64,000 nt of DNA from Flavobacterium enshiense. Lineage in GTDB: Bacteria > Bacteroidota > Bacteroidia > Flavobacteriales > Flavobacteriaceae. How positions within the stretch are numbered: the first letter of the stretch is position 1; every line of letters starts with the position of its first letter. Of this stretch, positions 8,228 through 17,581 are shown piece after piece. Below the pieces are notes generated by a model that saw nothing but the letters and a program-made list of their open reading frames with translations, made no database searches and was not told the origin of the DNA. A program made the translations under genes and the position numbers. The DNA lies in assembly GCF_022836875.1 (NCBI RefSeq), contig NZ_CP090376.1, positions 310,001-374,000 on the forward strand. Direction: 5' to 3'.

Positions 8228-9127
8228 ATGAAAAAAGTAACGATACGAGAAACACAGAATCCCAGCATATTAAAATTTGAATTTCCGGATTTTATCACCA
8301 AAAACCAGAATTTTGAATTCAAAAACATAGATGAGACCGCACCATCTCCTCTTGCTAAACAATTATTCTACCTTCCGTTTGTAAAAACGGTTTACATCTC
8401 AGGAAATTTCATCGCTATTGAAAAATTTTCAATCGTGGAATGGCACGAAGTGAAGGAATTGGTGGCCGAACAAATCGAAACGTTTGTTGACAAAGGCGGA
8501 AAAATACTGAACATCGAAGATTCGGAAAATAAAAAAATCCCTGTAACGGTTTACAGCGAAACCACACCTAACCCATCTGTTATGAAATTCGTAGCCAGCA
8601 AAATGCTGACTAAAACGGCAGTGGAATGCAAAAATATAGACGATAGCGCCGCTTCACCATTAGCAAAAGAATTATTCAGATTCCCATTCGTTAAAGAGGT
8701 GTTTATCGACGAAAATTATGTTTCCATCTCCAAATACGAAATCGCTGACTGGATGGAAATCACGCAGGAAATCCGCGCATTCATTAAAACATATATCGAG
8801 GAAGACAAAATCGTTATTGATGAAACTCAAATAGTAAAAACAGCTAACCACGAAAAACAACAGGAAGCATATTTCGATAAACTTGACGCTACTTCACAAC
8901 AGATCATAAACATCCTGGAAGAATACGTAAAACCTGCAGTTCAGTCAGACGGAGGAAACATTGCCTTCCAATCGTATGATGAGAAAGAAAAACGGGTAAA
9001 AGTAATTCTTCAGGGCGCATGCAGCGGTTGTCCGTCATCAACATTTACATTGAAAAGCGGTATCGAAAACATGCTGAAAGAAATGTTACACGATCAGGAA
9101 ATCAAAGTAGAAGCAGTCAACGGATAA
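8228..9127 (+). CDS. Nfu-type iron-sulfur scaffold with two N-terminal Nfu domains
   Basis: The protein carries nascent Fe-S clusters to target enzymes. Its 299 residues hold two homologous Nfu N-terminal domains, about 3-90 and 105-190. Both contain the same landmarks (NPSILKFEF / NPSVMKFVA, then APSPLAKQLF / AASPLAKELF, then PFVKTVYI / PFVKEVFI). A NifU C-terminal domain (about 220-290) with the cluster-binding motif GACSGCPSS follows. Bacterial NfuA-like proteins usually have one N-terminal domain, so the tandem is notable. The start at 8228 follows a good -7 box. The next gene, dodecin, is 93 bases downstream with its own likely promoter. Confidence 0.93.
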   Translation: MKKVTIRETQNPSILKFEFPDFITKNQNFEFKNIDETAPSPLAKQLFYLPFVKTVYISGNFIAIEKFSIVEWHEVKELVAEQIETFVDKGGKILNIEDSENKKIPVTVYSETTPNPSVMKFVASKMLTKTAVECKNIDDSAASPLAKELFRFPFVKEVFIDENYVSISKYEIADWMEITQEIRAFIKTYIEEDKIVIDETQIVKTANHEKQQEAYFDKLDATSQQIINILEEYVKPAVQSDGGNIAFQSYDEKEKRVKVILQGACSGCPSSTFTLKSGIENMLKEMLHDQEIKVEAVNG

Positions 9128-9160
9128 TTCTGTCTTTTGCTCTAAAACTTCCCACAGGAA

Positions 9161-9191
9161 TTGTTTTCAACACGATTACCTTTTAATTTTA
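9161..9191 (+). promoter_or_regulatory. Possible dodecin promoter
   Basis: TTG at 9161-9163 and, 20 bases on, TAATTTTA (9184-9191; seven of eight positions agree with the flavobacterial two-box promoter). The ATG is at 9221. Confidence 0.35.
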
Positions 9192-9220
9192 ACAGGTAAA
9201 ACATTTAAAAACAATAGATT

Positions 9221-9424
9221 ATGGGAGTTCTAAAAGTAATCGAAATTTTATCCAGCTCAGATGTCAGCTGGGAAGAAGCAACCCGTAAAGGAGTAGCTGA
9301 AGCTGCCAAAACACTAAAACATATCCGATCGGCTTATGTTCAGGAGCAAAGTGCTGTTGTGAACGACGAAGGCAAAGTCACACACTACAGGGTCAATCTG
9401 AAACTGACGTTCGAAATAAAATAA
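9221..9424 (+). CDS. Dodecin family flavin-binding protein
   Basis: Dodecins assemble into hollow dodecamers that bind flavins between subunits, storing them and quenching their reactivity. The 67-residue length is typical. The characteristic pattern is complete: KVIEILSSSDVSWEEATRKG with the flavin-stacking Trp, the helix AEAAKTLKHIRSAYV, then QEQSAVVNDEGK with the conserved Gln, and a last strand RVNLKLTFEI. It is a single-gene unit, closed by a palindromic terminator 23 bases after the stop. Confidence 0.95.
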   Translation: MGVLKVIEILSSSDVSWEEATRKGVAEAAKTLKHIRSAYVQEQSAVVNDEGKVTHYRVNLKLTFEIK

Positions 9425-9447
9425 TATCGGGAAATCACCGTATCTTT

Positions 9448-9474
9448 AAGCGTTCAATATTGAACGCTTTTTTT
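9448..9474 (+). terminator. Perfect-palindrome terminator after dodecin
   Basis: Bases 9448-9469 are a 22-base perfect palindrome continuing into a T-run to 9474. It ends the dodecin transcript 11 bases before the next ATG. Confidence 0.9.
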
Positions 9475-9484
9475 ATCTGCGATT

Positions 9485-11506
9485 ATGAACGAACTACAGC
9501 ACGAAACCAGTCCGTATTTATTACAGCACGCCAACAACCCCATCCATTGGAAGGCATGGAATGATCACACCCTGCAATCAGCCAAAAACGAAAACAAACT
9601 CATTATCGTGAGCATCGGATATTCGTCCTGCCATTGGTGCCACGTAATGGAGCATGAGAGTTTTGAAGACGAAGATGTTGCGAACGTAATGAATCCGAAT
9701 TTCATATCCGTAAAAGTAGACCGCGAAGAGCGTCCCGACGTTGATGCCATTTACATGAAAGCCGTTCAGTTAATGACAAAACAGGGCGGCTGGCCTTTAA
9801 ATGTGGTCTGCCTTCCCGATGGCCGTCCGGTATGGGGCGGAACCTATCACAGAAAAGCGGATTGGATCGACATCCTGCAGCAGCTTCAAAAACTTTTTAC
9901 GGAAAGTCCGGAAAAGATGATCGATTATGCAGAAAAACTCCATCAGGGAATTTCGCTGCTGGGCCTTGTTCAAAAAAATCCATCAGACGAAAAAATCGAC
10001 CCTGCCAACATCAAGCCCATGGTGGAAAAATGGTCTCGAAGTTTCGACTGGGAATTTGGCGGTTATGCAAGGGCACCTAAGTTCATGATGCCCAACAATT
10101 ATTTGTTTTTGCAACGTTATGGCTATCAAACGAAATCCGTAGATTTATTGGATTTTGTCGATTTGACGCTTATGCGAATGGCTTCCGGAGGCCTCTTTGA
10201 CGCAGTCGGCGGCGGTTTTTCAAGATATTCGGTAGACATGCGCTGGCATGTTCCCCACTTTGAAAAGATGTTGTACGATAACGGACAATTGATTTCGCTA
10301 TATGCAGAAGCGTACAAAAGAACGCAAAACCCTCTTTACAAGGAAGTGATTGAAAAAACGCTGGTCTTCATCGAACGCGAATTGCTCAATCCAGACAATG
10401 CATTTTATTCCGCATTGGATGCCGACAGCATCAACGAAATTGCCGAACTGGAAGAAGGTGCTTTTTATGTGTGGAAAAAAGACCAATTGCAGAAATTATT
10501 AAAAGACGATTTTGAAATTTTTTCAGAACTCTTCAACATAAATGATTTCGGTTATTGGGAAAAAGACAATTATGTTTTGATTCAAAGCCAGTCGACAGAA
10601 GATATCGCATCACAATTCGGCCTGACCGAAACCGAATTACTCGATAAAAAGAAAAATTGGGAACAACTGCTTTTTTCCGAAAGGGAAAAACGTCCAAAAC
10701 CAAGGCTGGATGACAAATCATTGACATCATGGAATGCTATGATGCTGAAAGGTTACGTGGACGCTTACAAAGCGCTAGGCAACGAACATTATCTGAACAT
10801 CGCCAAAAAAAATGCCCAATTTATCATCCAAAAACAATGGTCGGAAGATGGCTTTCTTTGGCATTCGTATAAAAACGGAAAGAGCGCTATTAAAGGTTTC
10901 TTAGAGGATTATGCTTTTGTAATCGATGCTTTTATAGGATTGTATCAGGCCACTTTAGAGGAAAATTATCTGAAGCACGCCAAACAGTTAACTGATTATT
11001 GCCTTGAACATTTCTATGATGAAAACCAACAGTTTTTTGCCTTTACTGCCCGCAACGAAAAACAACTCATCGCTTCCCACTTCGAAACGGAAGACAATGT
11101 TATTCCGGCATCTAATTCAGTAATGGCCAATAACTTATTTGTCTTATCTCTTTTATATCATAACTCTTATTACGAAAAAACAGCTTTGCAAATGCTGCAT
11201 CACATGATTCCGCATCTGGATTATGCTTCGGCCTATTCAAACTGGATGATTTTATGGCTGCATCAGTCCGAAGACAATAAAGAACTTGCCATTTGCGGCA
11301 AAAAAGCACTTGAAAATCTGAAAAAGATAAACGCCGAATACCTTCCCAATGTAATAGTTGCAGGAAGTACAACCCAATCCGATCTGCCTTTTTTAACCAA
11401 CCGGTTTGACGAAGAAAGTCTTCTGTTTTATATTTGCCACAATAAAAACTGTTTGTTACCCAATACCTCACTCGAGGCCACGGTATCTGAACTAAAAATC
11501 AACTAA
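9485..11506 (+). CDS. DUF255 thioredoxin domain-containing protein (YyaL/SSP411 family)
   Basis: Members combine an N-terminal thioredoxin-like DUF255 domain with an (alpha/alpha)6 barrel resembling glycosidases or epimerases; the biological reaction is not established. The 673 residues fit the family. The start NELQHETSPYLLQHANNPIHW is diagnostic, the redox motif Cys49-His-Trp-Cys52 sits in SYSSCHWCHVMEHESF-like context, and KVDREERPDVDAIYM follows. The helical-barrel part starts near 170 (PKFMMPNNYLFL, HVPHFEKMLYDNGQL). Its stop touches the ATG of the MscS gene without a gap, suggesting co-transcription. Confidence 0.94.
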   Translation: MNELQHETSPYLLQHANNPIHWKAWNDHTLQSAKNENKLIIVSIGYSSCHWCHVMEHESFEDEDVANVMNPNFISVKVDREERPDVDAIYMKAVQLMTKQGGWPLNVVCLPDGRPVWGGTYHRKADWIDILQQLQKLFTESPEKMIDYAEKLHQGISLLGLVQKNPSDEKIDPANIKPMVEKWSRSFDWEFGGYARAPKFMMPNNYLFLQRYGYQTKSVDLLDFVDLTLMRMASGGLFDAVGGGFSRYSVDMRWHVPHFEKMLYDNGQLISLYAEAYKRTQNPLYKEVIEKTLVFIERELLNPDNAFYSALDADSINEIAELEEGAFYVWKKDQLQKLLKDDFEIFSELFNINDFGYWEKDNYVLIQSQSTEDIASQFGLTETELLDKKKNWEQLLFSEREKRPKPRLDDKSLTSWNAMMLKGYVDAYKALGNEHYLNIAKKNAQFIIQKQWSEDGFLWHSYKNGKSAIKGFLEDYAFVIDAFIGLYQATLEENYLKHAKQLTDYCLEHFYDENQQFFAFTARNEKQLIASHFETEDNVIPASNSVMANNLFVLSLLYHNSYYEKTALQMLHHMIPHLDYASAYSNWMILWLHQSEDNKELAICGKKALENLKKINAEYLPNVIVAGSTTQSDLPFLTNRFDEESLLFYICHNKNCLLPNTSLEATVSELKIN

Positions 11507-12283
11507 ATGACTATTCAAGTAGAACAAGCGCACAATCTCGTCGTACACTATGTAAATGTTTTAATCGATTTTTCGCCAAAGGTAATTTCTGCAGCCTTGG
11601 TATTGCTTGTCGGCATCTGGGGAATTAAGATCTTCAGAAAATTGGCCGAACAAATCATGGTCAAACGACAATTGGATCCTACGGTAATCCATTTCATCTC
11701 CGACATTCTGATGTGGGGTGCCCGCGTATTGCTCTTTGTAACGGTTATTTCACGCCTTGGTATCGAAACCACTTCATTCGTAGCCATCTTTGGAGCCATC
11801 GGTTTAGCCATCGGTATGTCACTGCAAGGTTCACTTTCGAATTTTGCGGGTGGAATGCTGATTATCATGTTCAAACCTTTTAAAGCGGGTGACACGATTG
11901 AAGCACAATCAGAATCAGGAAAAGTGTTGGAAATTCAGATTTTCACGACCAAAATCCTAACCGCTCAAAACCACATCATCTATATACCCAACGGTATTTT
12001 ATCCAACGGAAAAATCAAAAACCTTTCTCAAAAAAGCACGCGCCGCAGTGACTTGATTGTACGTACAAGCTATGATTCGAATATCAAAGCCGTAAAAAGT
12101 GAATTGGAAACAATCGTTACTACCCATTCGAAAGTATTAAAATCACCGGCCCCGGAAGTTACCGTGAACGAACTTACCGACTCTACCGTAAATTTCGCCG
12201 TTCGCGTATGGGTAAAGAACGCAGATTTCCACATGGTTAATTCAGATATACTGGAACGAAGTAAAAGCGTAGTTAAACTTTAG
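11507..12283 (+). CDS. MscS-family small-conductance mechanosensitive channel
   Basis: The channel opens under membrane tension to release solutes during osmotic downshock. The 258 residues show two or three N-terminal membrane helices (about 20-100). The pore-lining Gly/Ala-rich helix FVAIFGAIGLAIGMSLQGSL follows, then the MscS beta domain signature SNFAGGMLIIMFKPFKAGDTI, and a C-terminal alpha/beta vestibule. The C-terminus is short, so it is a minimal MscS. The ATG follows immediately on the stop of the DUF255 gene. It converges with tsaB and the two coding regions overlap by 11 bases. Confidence 0.95.
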   Translation: MTIQVEQAHNLVVHYVNVLIDFSPKVISAALVLLVGIWGIKIFRKLAEQIMVKRQLDPTVIHFISDILMWGARVLLFVTVISRLGIETTSFVAIFGAIGLAIGMSLQGSLSNFAGGMLIIMFKPFKAGDTIEAQSESGKVLEIQIFTTKILTAQNHIIYIPNGILSNGKIKNLSQKSTRRSDLIVRTSYDSNIKAVKSELETIVTTHSKVLKSPAPEVTVNELTDSTVNFAVRVWVKNADFHMVNSDILERSKSVVKL

Positions 12284-12944
12284 GCTTAGTAGTCATCACA
12301 AAATCTTTCAAATAAAAAGGTTCAAAATAAGCGACATCCACAAAGTCGCTTTTTTTGTACTTTTCAAATGACATTGCGGCCATTTCATTAGAAGACGGAT
12401 AAACAACTTCATCGTGGTACACAAAACGTTCTGAGTTGAGAACTTCTTTGCATTTTGGAGCACCATCACCCACCAAGTGTATAGTTCCGGATAATTCGGT
12501 ATACGAATTCGCATCGATTATATCCGCTCTGGTTTCAAACTGCTTCACATAATTTCGATCAAAACCGCAAGCAAATACTTCCATGCGACGGGCATCAATC
12601 ATAGGAACTATAGAACCATTTTCGATACTGATTTTGCGTGCCAAAGCCTCCAACGTATCGGTTGCGATCAATGGAATATTGAGTGAATACGACAATCCTT
12701 TCGCCGCCGAAACACCTATACGTAATCCCGTATAAGAACCCGGTCCCTGACTAACGGCCACAGCTTTTAAATCCTGAAACGTTATCCCAGCCTGACGCAA
12801 AGCTTCCTCAAAAAAAAGGTGCAGCTTCTCCGCATGGGAATATCCTTCATCGGCTACTTCCACACAAACGATGGTTTTCCCTTCATTCGCAATGGTTACC
12901 GAACAGTTTTTGGTTGCCGTTTCAACATTTAAAATATAAGCCAT
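12273..12944 (-). CDS. tsaB: tRNA threonylcarbamoyladenosine biosynthesis protein TsaB
   Basis: TsaB is the non-catalytic partner of TsaD in making t6A37 of ANN-decoding tRNAs. The ATG at 12944 gives 223 residues beginning AYILNVETATKNCSV, the ASKHA-fold phosphate-1 motif. AVSQGPGSYTGLRIG at about 65-80 is the TsaB/TsaD hallmark, followed by GLSYSLNIPLIATDTLEAL. A longer frame reaching 13040 would translate an intergenic repeat and is rejected. A consensus -7 box lies 17 bases upstream of the chosen start. Confidence 0.95.
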   Translation of the reverse strand: MAYILNVETATKNCSVTIANEGKTIVCVEVADEGYSHAEKLHLFFEEALRQAGITFQDLKAVAVSQGPGSYTGLRIGVSAAKGLSYSLNIPLIATDTLEALARKISIENGSIVPMIDARRMEVFACGFDRNYVKQFETRADIIDANSYTELSGTIHLVGDGAPKCKEVLNSERFVYHDEVVYPSSNEMAAMSFEKYKKSDFVDVAYFEPFYLKDFVMTTKPKV

Positions 12945-12961
12945 GACTTTGAAATTATTAG

Positions 12962-12993
12962 CAAAGATACGGTTTTGAAATTCCAAATTACAA
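12962..12993 (-). promoter_or_regulatory. Promoter of tsaB
   Basis: On the - strand TATCTTTG (12969-12962) is an exact -7 match, with a TTG at 12993-12991 placed 21 bases upstream. The -33 element lies inside the degenerate repeat at 12976-13065. Confidence 0.6.
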
Positions 12994-13065
12994 ATCCAAA
13001 ATTCCAAAAAAAATCCAAACAGCTGCTTTATGCAAACCATTTGGATTTTGGAATTTGATTTAATT
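12976..13065. repeat. Degenerate AAATCCAAAATTCC-type intergenic repeat
   Basis: Two arms made of near-repeats of AAATCC/AATTCC and their complements (12976-13010 and 13037-13065) face each other around about 27 bases. They can form a long imperfect hairpin. Low-complexity blocks of this kind recur in Flavobacterium intergenic DNA. It separates tsaB from the efflux genes. Confidence 0.5.
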
Positions 13066-13078
13066 TGAATTAATCCTC

Positions 13079-14401
13079 CTATGCTTTTTCTTCCTTGTCT
13101 TTGTCTTTTTCTCCGGCATCTTTCTTCTTGGTTGTGACTTTATCTCCCGGATTCAATTCTTTGGTTACGGTGGTATAAGGCCCCACGATTACAACATCTC
13201 CTTTTTTCAATCCGCTAAGCACTTCGATATTGGTATCGTCCTGAATACCGGTTTTGATAACGCGCAATTTTGCTTTGTCTCCAACTTTAACAAATACACA
13301 TTCGTATTTTTTATCGGTAGAGCCTTTGATTTTCTCTTCCTGTTCTTTTTCTAGTTCCTCTACCACATCCTTTTTAACAGCAGTAGTATCTGTTTTCATT
13401 ACAACCGCACTGATTGGCACAGCAAGGATATTTTCTTTTCGGGTGGTTATGATATCCACCGTAGCCGTCATCCCCGGACGGAAAGGCGAAAAGTTAGCCG
13501 GCTTTCCTTCTGTTAAATCTGCATACGATTCTTTCAAAATACGCACTTTCACTTTAAAATTGGTCACCTGATCCGCAGAAGTCGTTGCTACAGACGAATT
13601 GGAAATACTGGTAACAATCCCTTTGAATTCTTTTTTCAAATAGGCATCCACTTCAATTTTAGCTTCATCTCCTATGCTGATCTTAACGATATCGTTTTCA
13701 TTAACATCCACTTCCACTTCCATATTGTTCAGGTTGGCTACGCGTAGTAATTCAGTTCCTGCCATTTGCTGGGTTCCTAAAACGCGCTCTCCCAATTCCA
13801 CATCCAATCTTGAAATCGTTCCGTCCGCAGGAGAGTAAATGGTAGTTCTTCCAAGGTTATCCTTTGCTTCCGTTACAGTAGCCGAAGCACTTTTCACGTT
13901 ATAGTAAGCCGATTGTTTATTCGCTTCGGCAACCTCATATGCAGAAACCACCTTATCCCATTCCGATTTTGAAATCACTCCTTTTTCAAACAGTCTTTTA
14001 TTTCTGTCGTAATTTGATTTTGCTTCTTTCAATTGGGCATCGGCCTGATTTAATCCTGCTTTGGTTGTCGACAGGGAAGCCACGGTACGATTCACACCCG
14101 ACTCATAAATGTCCGGATTGATTTTCACCAGTAAATCCCCTTTTTTAACGGTTTGTCCTTCCTTAACAGGCAGCGAAATAATCTCTCCCGACACTTCCGA
14201 AGAAATTTTAACCTCCACTTCCGGCTGGACTTTTCCGGTAGCCGAAACCGTTTCCACAATAGTGATAGCATCGGTCTTGGCAATTTCAACCTCTTTTCCT
14301 TCGTCTTTATTCCCGATAACCCCTTTTTTGCTTAGCATTACCAATGCCGCAACTAAGACTAATGTTCCTCCTAACACTAAATATTTTGTCTTTTTTGTCA
14401 T
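13079..14401 (-). CDS. Efflux periplasmic adaptor subunit (HlyD/MacA family)
   Basis: This membrane-fusion protein should link an inner-membrane transporter to the TolC protein encoded just upstream. The 440 residues begin with one N-terminal membrane anchor (YLVLGGTLVLVAALVML). A biotinyl/lipoyl half (VKISSEVSGEIISLPVKEGQTVKKGDLLVKI split around a coiled-coil hairpin at about 100-185) and beta-barrel domains (GDEAKIEVDAYLKKEFKG) follow. The closing domain ends GDVVIVGPYTTV, followed by a Lys/Glu/Asp-rich tail. Three bases separate it from the TolC gene. No ABC or RND pump gene follows, so its partner is elsewhere. Confidence 0.92.
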   Translation of the reverse strand: MTKKTKYLVLGGTLVLVAALVMLSKKGVIGNKDEGKEVEIAKTDAITIVETVSATGKVQPEVEVKISSEVSGEIISLPVKEGQTVKKGDLLVKINPDIYESGVNRTVASLSTTKAGLNQADAQLKEAKSNYDRNKRLFEKGVISKSEWDKVVSAYEVAEANKQSAYYNVKSASATVTEAKDNLGRTTIYSPADGTISRLDVELGERVLGTQQMAGTELLRVANLNNMEVEVDVNENDIVKISIGDEAKIEVDAYLKKEFKGIVTSISNSSVATTSADQVTNFKVKVRILKESYADLTEGKPANFSPFRPGMTATVDIITTRKENILAVPISAVVMKTDTTAVKKDVVEELEKEQEEKIKGSTDKKYECVFVKVGDKAKLRVIKTGIQDDTNIEVLSGLKKGDVVIVGPYTTVTKELNPGDKVTTKKKDAGEKDKDKEEKA

Positions 14402-14404
14402 GAT

Positions 14405-15784
14405 TTATTGTTTTTGTACAATTGGTATTCCGAAGTAAAATTCCAATATTTTTGTTCTGAAAATATAATCGTATTTAGTTCTTAAAACCTCCGATTGAGC
14501 ATTTACATATAATGTTTGTGCCTGATTGAAATCGAAAACATTCATTAAACCAACTTCGTAGCGCTCTTTTGCATAATTATATGACTGTTCTCTGGCCTCT
14601 AAAGTAGTCACCGCTGCTTCATACGATTTCAAAGCGCCTTTTGTGTCGGTGTATGCCGTATAAACCGTACGCTCTAAATCCAACTGGTTTTGTTCCAAAT
14701 TAATTTTAGAACGTTCCAAAGCTACTTTTGAACGCGCTACATTATTTCTGACTGACAAACCTTGTAAAATCGGAACATTTAATGACAATCCGAGATTATG
14801 TCCTTTGTTTTCATCGAACTGGTCTAAAACCGGTTTTGGCCCTACAACAATTGGACTATTGGTAACCGGATCCAACTCTAATCTATCCGAATACGAAGCA
14901 CGGGTAGCAAAACCGTAAAACCCGCCTAATGTTGGCTGATAGGCACCACGCGCTATTTTCAAATCTTTTTCGGCAATCTCAACATTTGTTTCCGCCATTT
15001 TGATGTCGGTTCGTATTTCTTTCGCCTTGTCAAAAATAACTTTAGGCTCCTGCAACAAAATACTGCTTTCCTGAACAGGCACTGAAGTATCGGCAATATC
15101 GAAGTTCTGAAAATCCTCCAACTGAAGCAATTGCGACAGGCTCAGTTTTGAAATCAGCAACGCGTTTTCAGCAGCAATCATCCTTTGGGTAGTGGTCGCT
15201 ACTGTGGCTTTCACGTCCATCAAATCTCCTTTTGGTACAACGCCGGCATCAACCAATTCCTGAGTGCGCTGCATTTGTTTATTTTCATAACTCAACTGCT
15301 CCTGCTGCACTTTTAAATTTTCCTTATTGAAAATAATCTGCAGATAGGCGTTCACGACATTAAGCGAAACATCTTCCTGCATTTTGGTCAACTGGTATTG
15401 TGTCGCTATGATGGAAAGATTGGCTTTTCGTAAGCGGTTTTGATTCTGAAGCCCTTTATAAATATCAACACCCGCATTGACCCCAACATTGCTATACTGC
15501 GTGGTCTGGTTTCTCAGTAAACCCGTAGTAATATCCTGGTTCAAACCAATGTTCCAGGAATGCGAGGCCGACCCAGTCACGTTTGGCAGGAAATTACCAT
15601 ACGCCTCCTTTTTGGAAATATCCGAAAGTTCCTTATCCAAGGTTGTGTTCCGTATGGATATGTTTTTTTCCATTGCATAGTTCACACATTCCTCAAGAGT
15701 CCATTTTTTGGATTGCCCTTTGGAATGAAATGACATCAACAGCAATCCGAAAAACAGTGTTTTAACTGTAATTGTTCTTTTCAT
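14405..15784 (-). CDS. TolC family outer membrane efflux protein
   Basis: TolC homologues form trimeric outer-membrane exit ducts. The ATG at 15784 gives 459 residues with a signal peptide (KTLFFGLLLMSFHSKGQS). WTLEECVNYAMEKNISI opens the first OEP domain, and the two-fold helical repeats include the typical NVPILQGLSVRNNVARSKV and the closing YNYAKERYEVGLMNVFDFNQAQ. A frame extending to 15859 would place 25 residues before the signal peptide and is rejected. It is the first gene of a two-gene unit with the adaptor and is divergent from the DUF4403 lipoprotein gene. Confidence 0.94.
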   Translation of the reverse strand: MKRTITVKTLFFGLLLMSFHSKGQSKKWTLEECVNYAMEKNISIRNTTLDKELSDISKKEAYGNFLPNVTGSASHSWNIGLNQDITTGLLRNQTTQYSNVGVNAGVDIYKGLQNQNRLRKANLSIIATQYQLTKMQEDVSLNVVNAYLQIIFNKENLKVQQEQLSYENKQMQRTQELVDAGVVPKGDLMDVKATVATTTQRMIAAENALLISKLSLSQLLQLEDFQNFDIADTSVPVQESSILLQEPKVIFDKAKEIRTDIKMAETNVEIAEKDLKIARGAYQPTLGGFYGFATRASYSDRLELDPVTNSPIVVGPKPVLDQFDENKGHNLGLSLNVPILQGLSVRNNVARSKVALERSKINLEQNQLDLERTVYTAYTDTKGALKSYEAAVTTLEAREQSYNYAKERYEVGLMNVFDFNQAQTLYVNAQSEVLRTKYDYIFRTKILEFYFGIPIVQKQ

Positions 15785-15928
15785 ATACTGATTTTGAAAA
15801 GAGCCTGTACCGATTTTATCAGAAAGTACGCTCTTATTCTTAAAAACCATAAGACGCATTTCTTTACAAAAAGTTACAGCACGCTAAGAATAAAAATTTT
15901 ACTTTTACTCCGATTTATTAAAACCCAC

Positions 15929-17320
15929 ATGAAGCTACTTTTCTCTTTATTAGTCTTTTTTTCTTTATTGGCCGTCCCAATTGGCTGCTCATCCTCAAAA
16001 AAAATAGAAGCGCTAAAACCAGTACCGAGCGACAATACCCCGGCGGTATACGAAACAAGCACTTCCTTTATCAACATGCCTGTCGAAATCCCGTTAAAGG
16101 AAGTTGAGACCCAACTCAACAAAGCTTTAACTGGTTTAATTTACAACGACAGCATACTTTCTGATGATAAAACCGAGATGAAAATATGGAAACAGGCACC
16201 CATAAAACTAACCGAGAAAAACGGAAATCTCGAATCGGTAGTCCCTTTGAAAATGTGGATTAAACTAAAATACGGAACCGATTACCTGGGACTGAATGAC
16301 ACCCGTGAAATCAATCTTAACGGTACGGTTACTATTTTAAGCGATGTAAAACTCTCGAACTGGAAACTTACCACTTCATCAAGCATTGAAGATTTTGAAT
16401 GGAGTGAAAGCCCATCCATTGTTGTTTCTGGAAAAAATATACCAATTACCTACATTGTAAATCCGACACTTCGCATTTTCAAATCGAAAATCGCCAAGAA
16501 AATAGATAATGCTATTGGCAAGTCGGTTGATTTCAGGCCGACAGTTTTATCGGTTCTGGAAAAATTGAGCATTCCGATTCAAACCAGTGAGCAATATGAA
16601 GCCTGGTTTAAAATGATCCCGGCCGAATTGTATGTAACCGATGCTGTTTTGGCTAAAAACAAAATCACCATGGACATGGGATTGAAATGCAGTATGCAGA
16701 CCGTCGTGGGAGAAAAGCCCGCCAACACCTTTAAAAAGGAAAACATAGTACTGAAACCGGTAACCAGTATGCCAAATAAAATTGAAGCCAGCGTAGCAGC
16801 TGTTTCCACCTACGAAACCGCTTCACGCCTTATAAATAAGAAATTCCAGGGACAGGTCTTCTCATCGGGAAGCCGAAAAGTAACGGTACAGAAAGTAGAT
16901 TTATGGCACAAAGACGGCAAGATGATTGTTGCGTTGGATATGATCGGAAGCGTAAATGGAACCATTTATTTGTCCGGTTATCCGAGTTACAATGCCGCAA
17001 CCAAAGAAATATACTTTGACCAGTTGGATTATGTCTTAGACACCAAGGGTGCATTAACAAGAACTGCCAATTGGCTTCTGAGCGGCATCATCCTGAATAA
17101 AATCCAAAAGACCTGCCGTTATTCGATTCAGGGAAATTTGGACGAAGCGAAGAAAAACCTATTACCATATCTTACCAATTATTCCCCGATGAAAGGTGTT
17201 TTTGTAAACGGAACATTAAATGACCTTGAATTTGACAGAGTAGCACTTACAGACAAGGCGATCATTGCTTTCATTAAAGGCTCCGGTCAGATGAACGTGA
17301 AGATTGAGGGAATGGATTAG
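15929..17320 (+). CDS. DUF4403 family lipoprotein
   Basis: The 463-residue product starts with a lipoprotein signal whose lipobox VPIGC places the lipidated Cys at about residue 20, followed by SSSKK, so it is membrane-anchored and faces the periplasm. The body is mainly beta and contains two similar halves with the motifs NMPVEIPLKEVETQLNKAL and ASRLINKKFQGQ, in keeping with DUF4403, whose fold resembles lipid-binding SMP/BPI-like domains. Function is unknown. The ATG at 15929 is chosen because the signal peptide begins there. A strong terminator is about 80 bases past the stop. Confidence 0.88.
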   Translation: MKLLFSLLVFFSLLAVPIGCSSSKKIEALKPVPSDNTPAVYETSTSFINMPVEIPLKEVETQLNKALTGLIYNDSILSDDKTEMKIWKQAPIKLTEKNGNLESVVPLKMWIKLKYGTDYLGLNDTREINLNGTVTILSDVKLSNWKLTTSSSIEDFEWSESPSIVVSGKNIPITYIVNPTLRIFKSKIAKKIDNAIGKSVDFRPTVLSVLEKLSIPIQTSEQYEAWFKMIPAELYVTDAVLAKNKITMDMGLKCSMQTVVGEKPANTFKKENIVLKPVTSMPNKIEASVAAVSTYETASRLINKKFQGQVFSSGSRKVTVQKVDLWHKDGKMIVALDMIGSVNGTIYLSGYPSYNAATKEIYFDQLDYVLDTKGALTRTANWLLSGIILNKIQKTCRYSIQGNLDEAKKNLLPYLTNYSPMKGVFVNGTLNDLEFDRVALTDKAIIAFIKGSGQMNVKIEGMD

Positions 17321-17400
17321 TCAGTGGGCAGTCGTGAACAGTCGCAGTATTCAGTCGCAGTGAGCAGAAGGCAGAAGGCAATCACAGTTAACAGTAGTAA

Positions 17401-17435
17401 AAAAGCCGTTTCTTTATCTGAAACGGCTTTTTTTA
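17401..17435 (+). terminator. Intrinsic terminator after the DUF4403 gene
   Basis: Twelve-base arms 17401-17412 and 17420-17431 pair perfectly around a seven-base loop and run into T's. Confidence 0.9.
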
Positions 17436-17495
17436 TTGCTTTTATTGCCGAGGGTCACCTGGCTCTAGATAAAGTTATCATACAATGTCCGCACA

Positions 17496-17518
17496 GTGCC
17501 TGAGGCTCGCGAAGGCAC
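17496..17518. repeat. REP-like palindrome, divergent copy
   Basis: It shares the CTGAGGCT-CG-GAAG core with the copies at 17557 and 17731, and its ends GTGCC/GGCAC pair, keeping the stem by compensating changes. Confidence 0.55.
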
Positions 17519-17556
17519 AGCTTTTTTACATGATTGCGACTTCAATTTCAATGATG

Positions 17557-17581
17557 TGTGGCTTCGAGAGCCTCAGCCACC
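17557..17581 (-). repeat. REP-like palindrome, inverted copy
   Basis: These 25 bases are the exact reverse complement of 17731-17755. Each copy is itself an imperfect hairpin with GTGGCT/AGCCAC arms. Confidence 0.8.
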
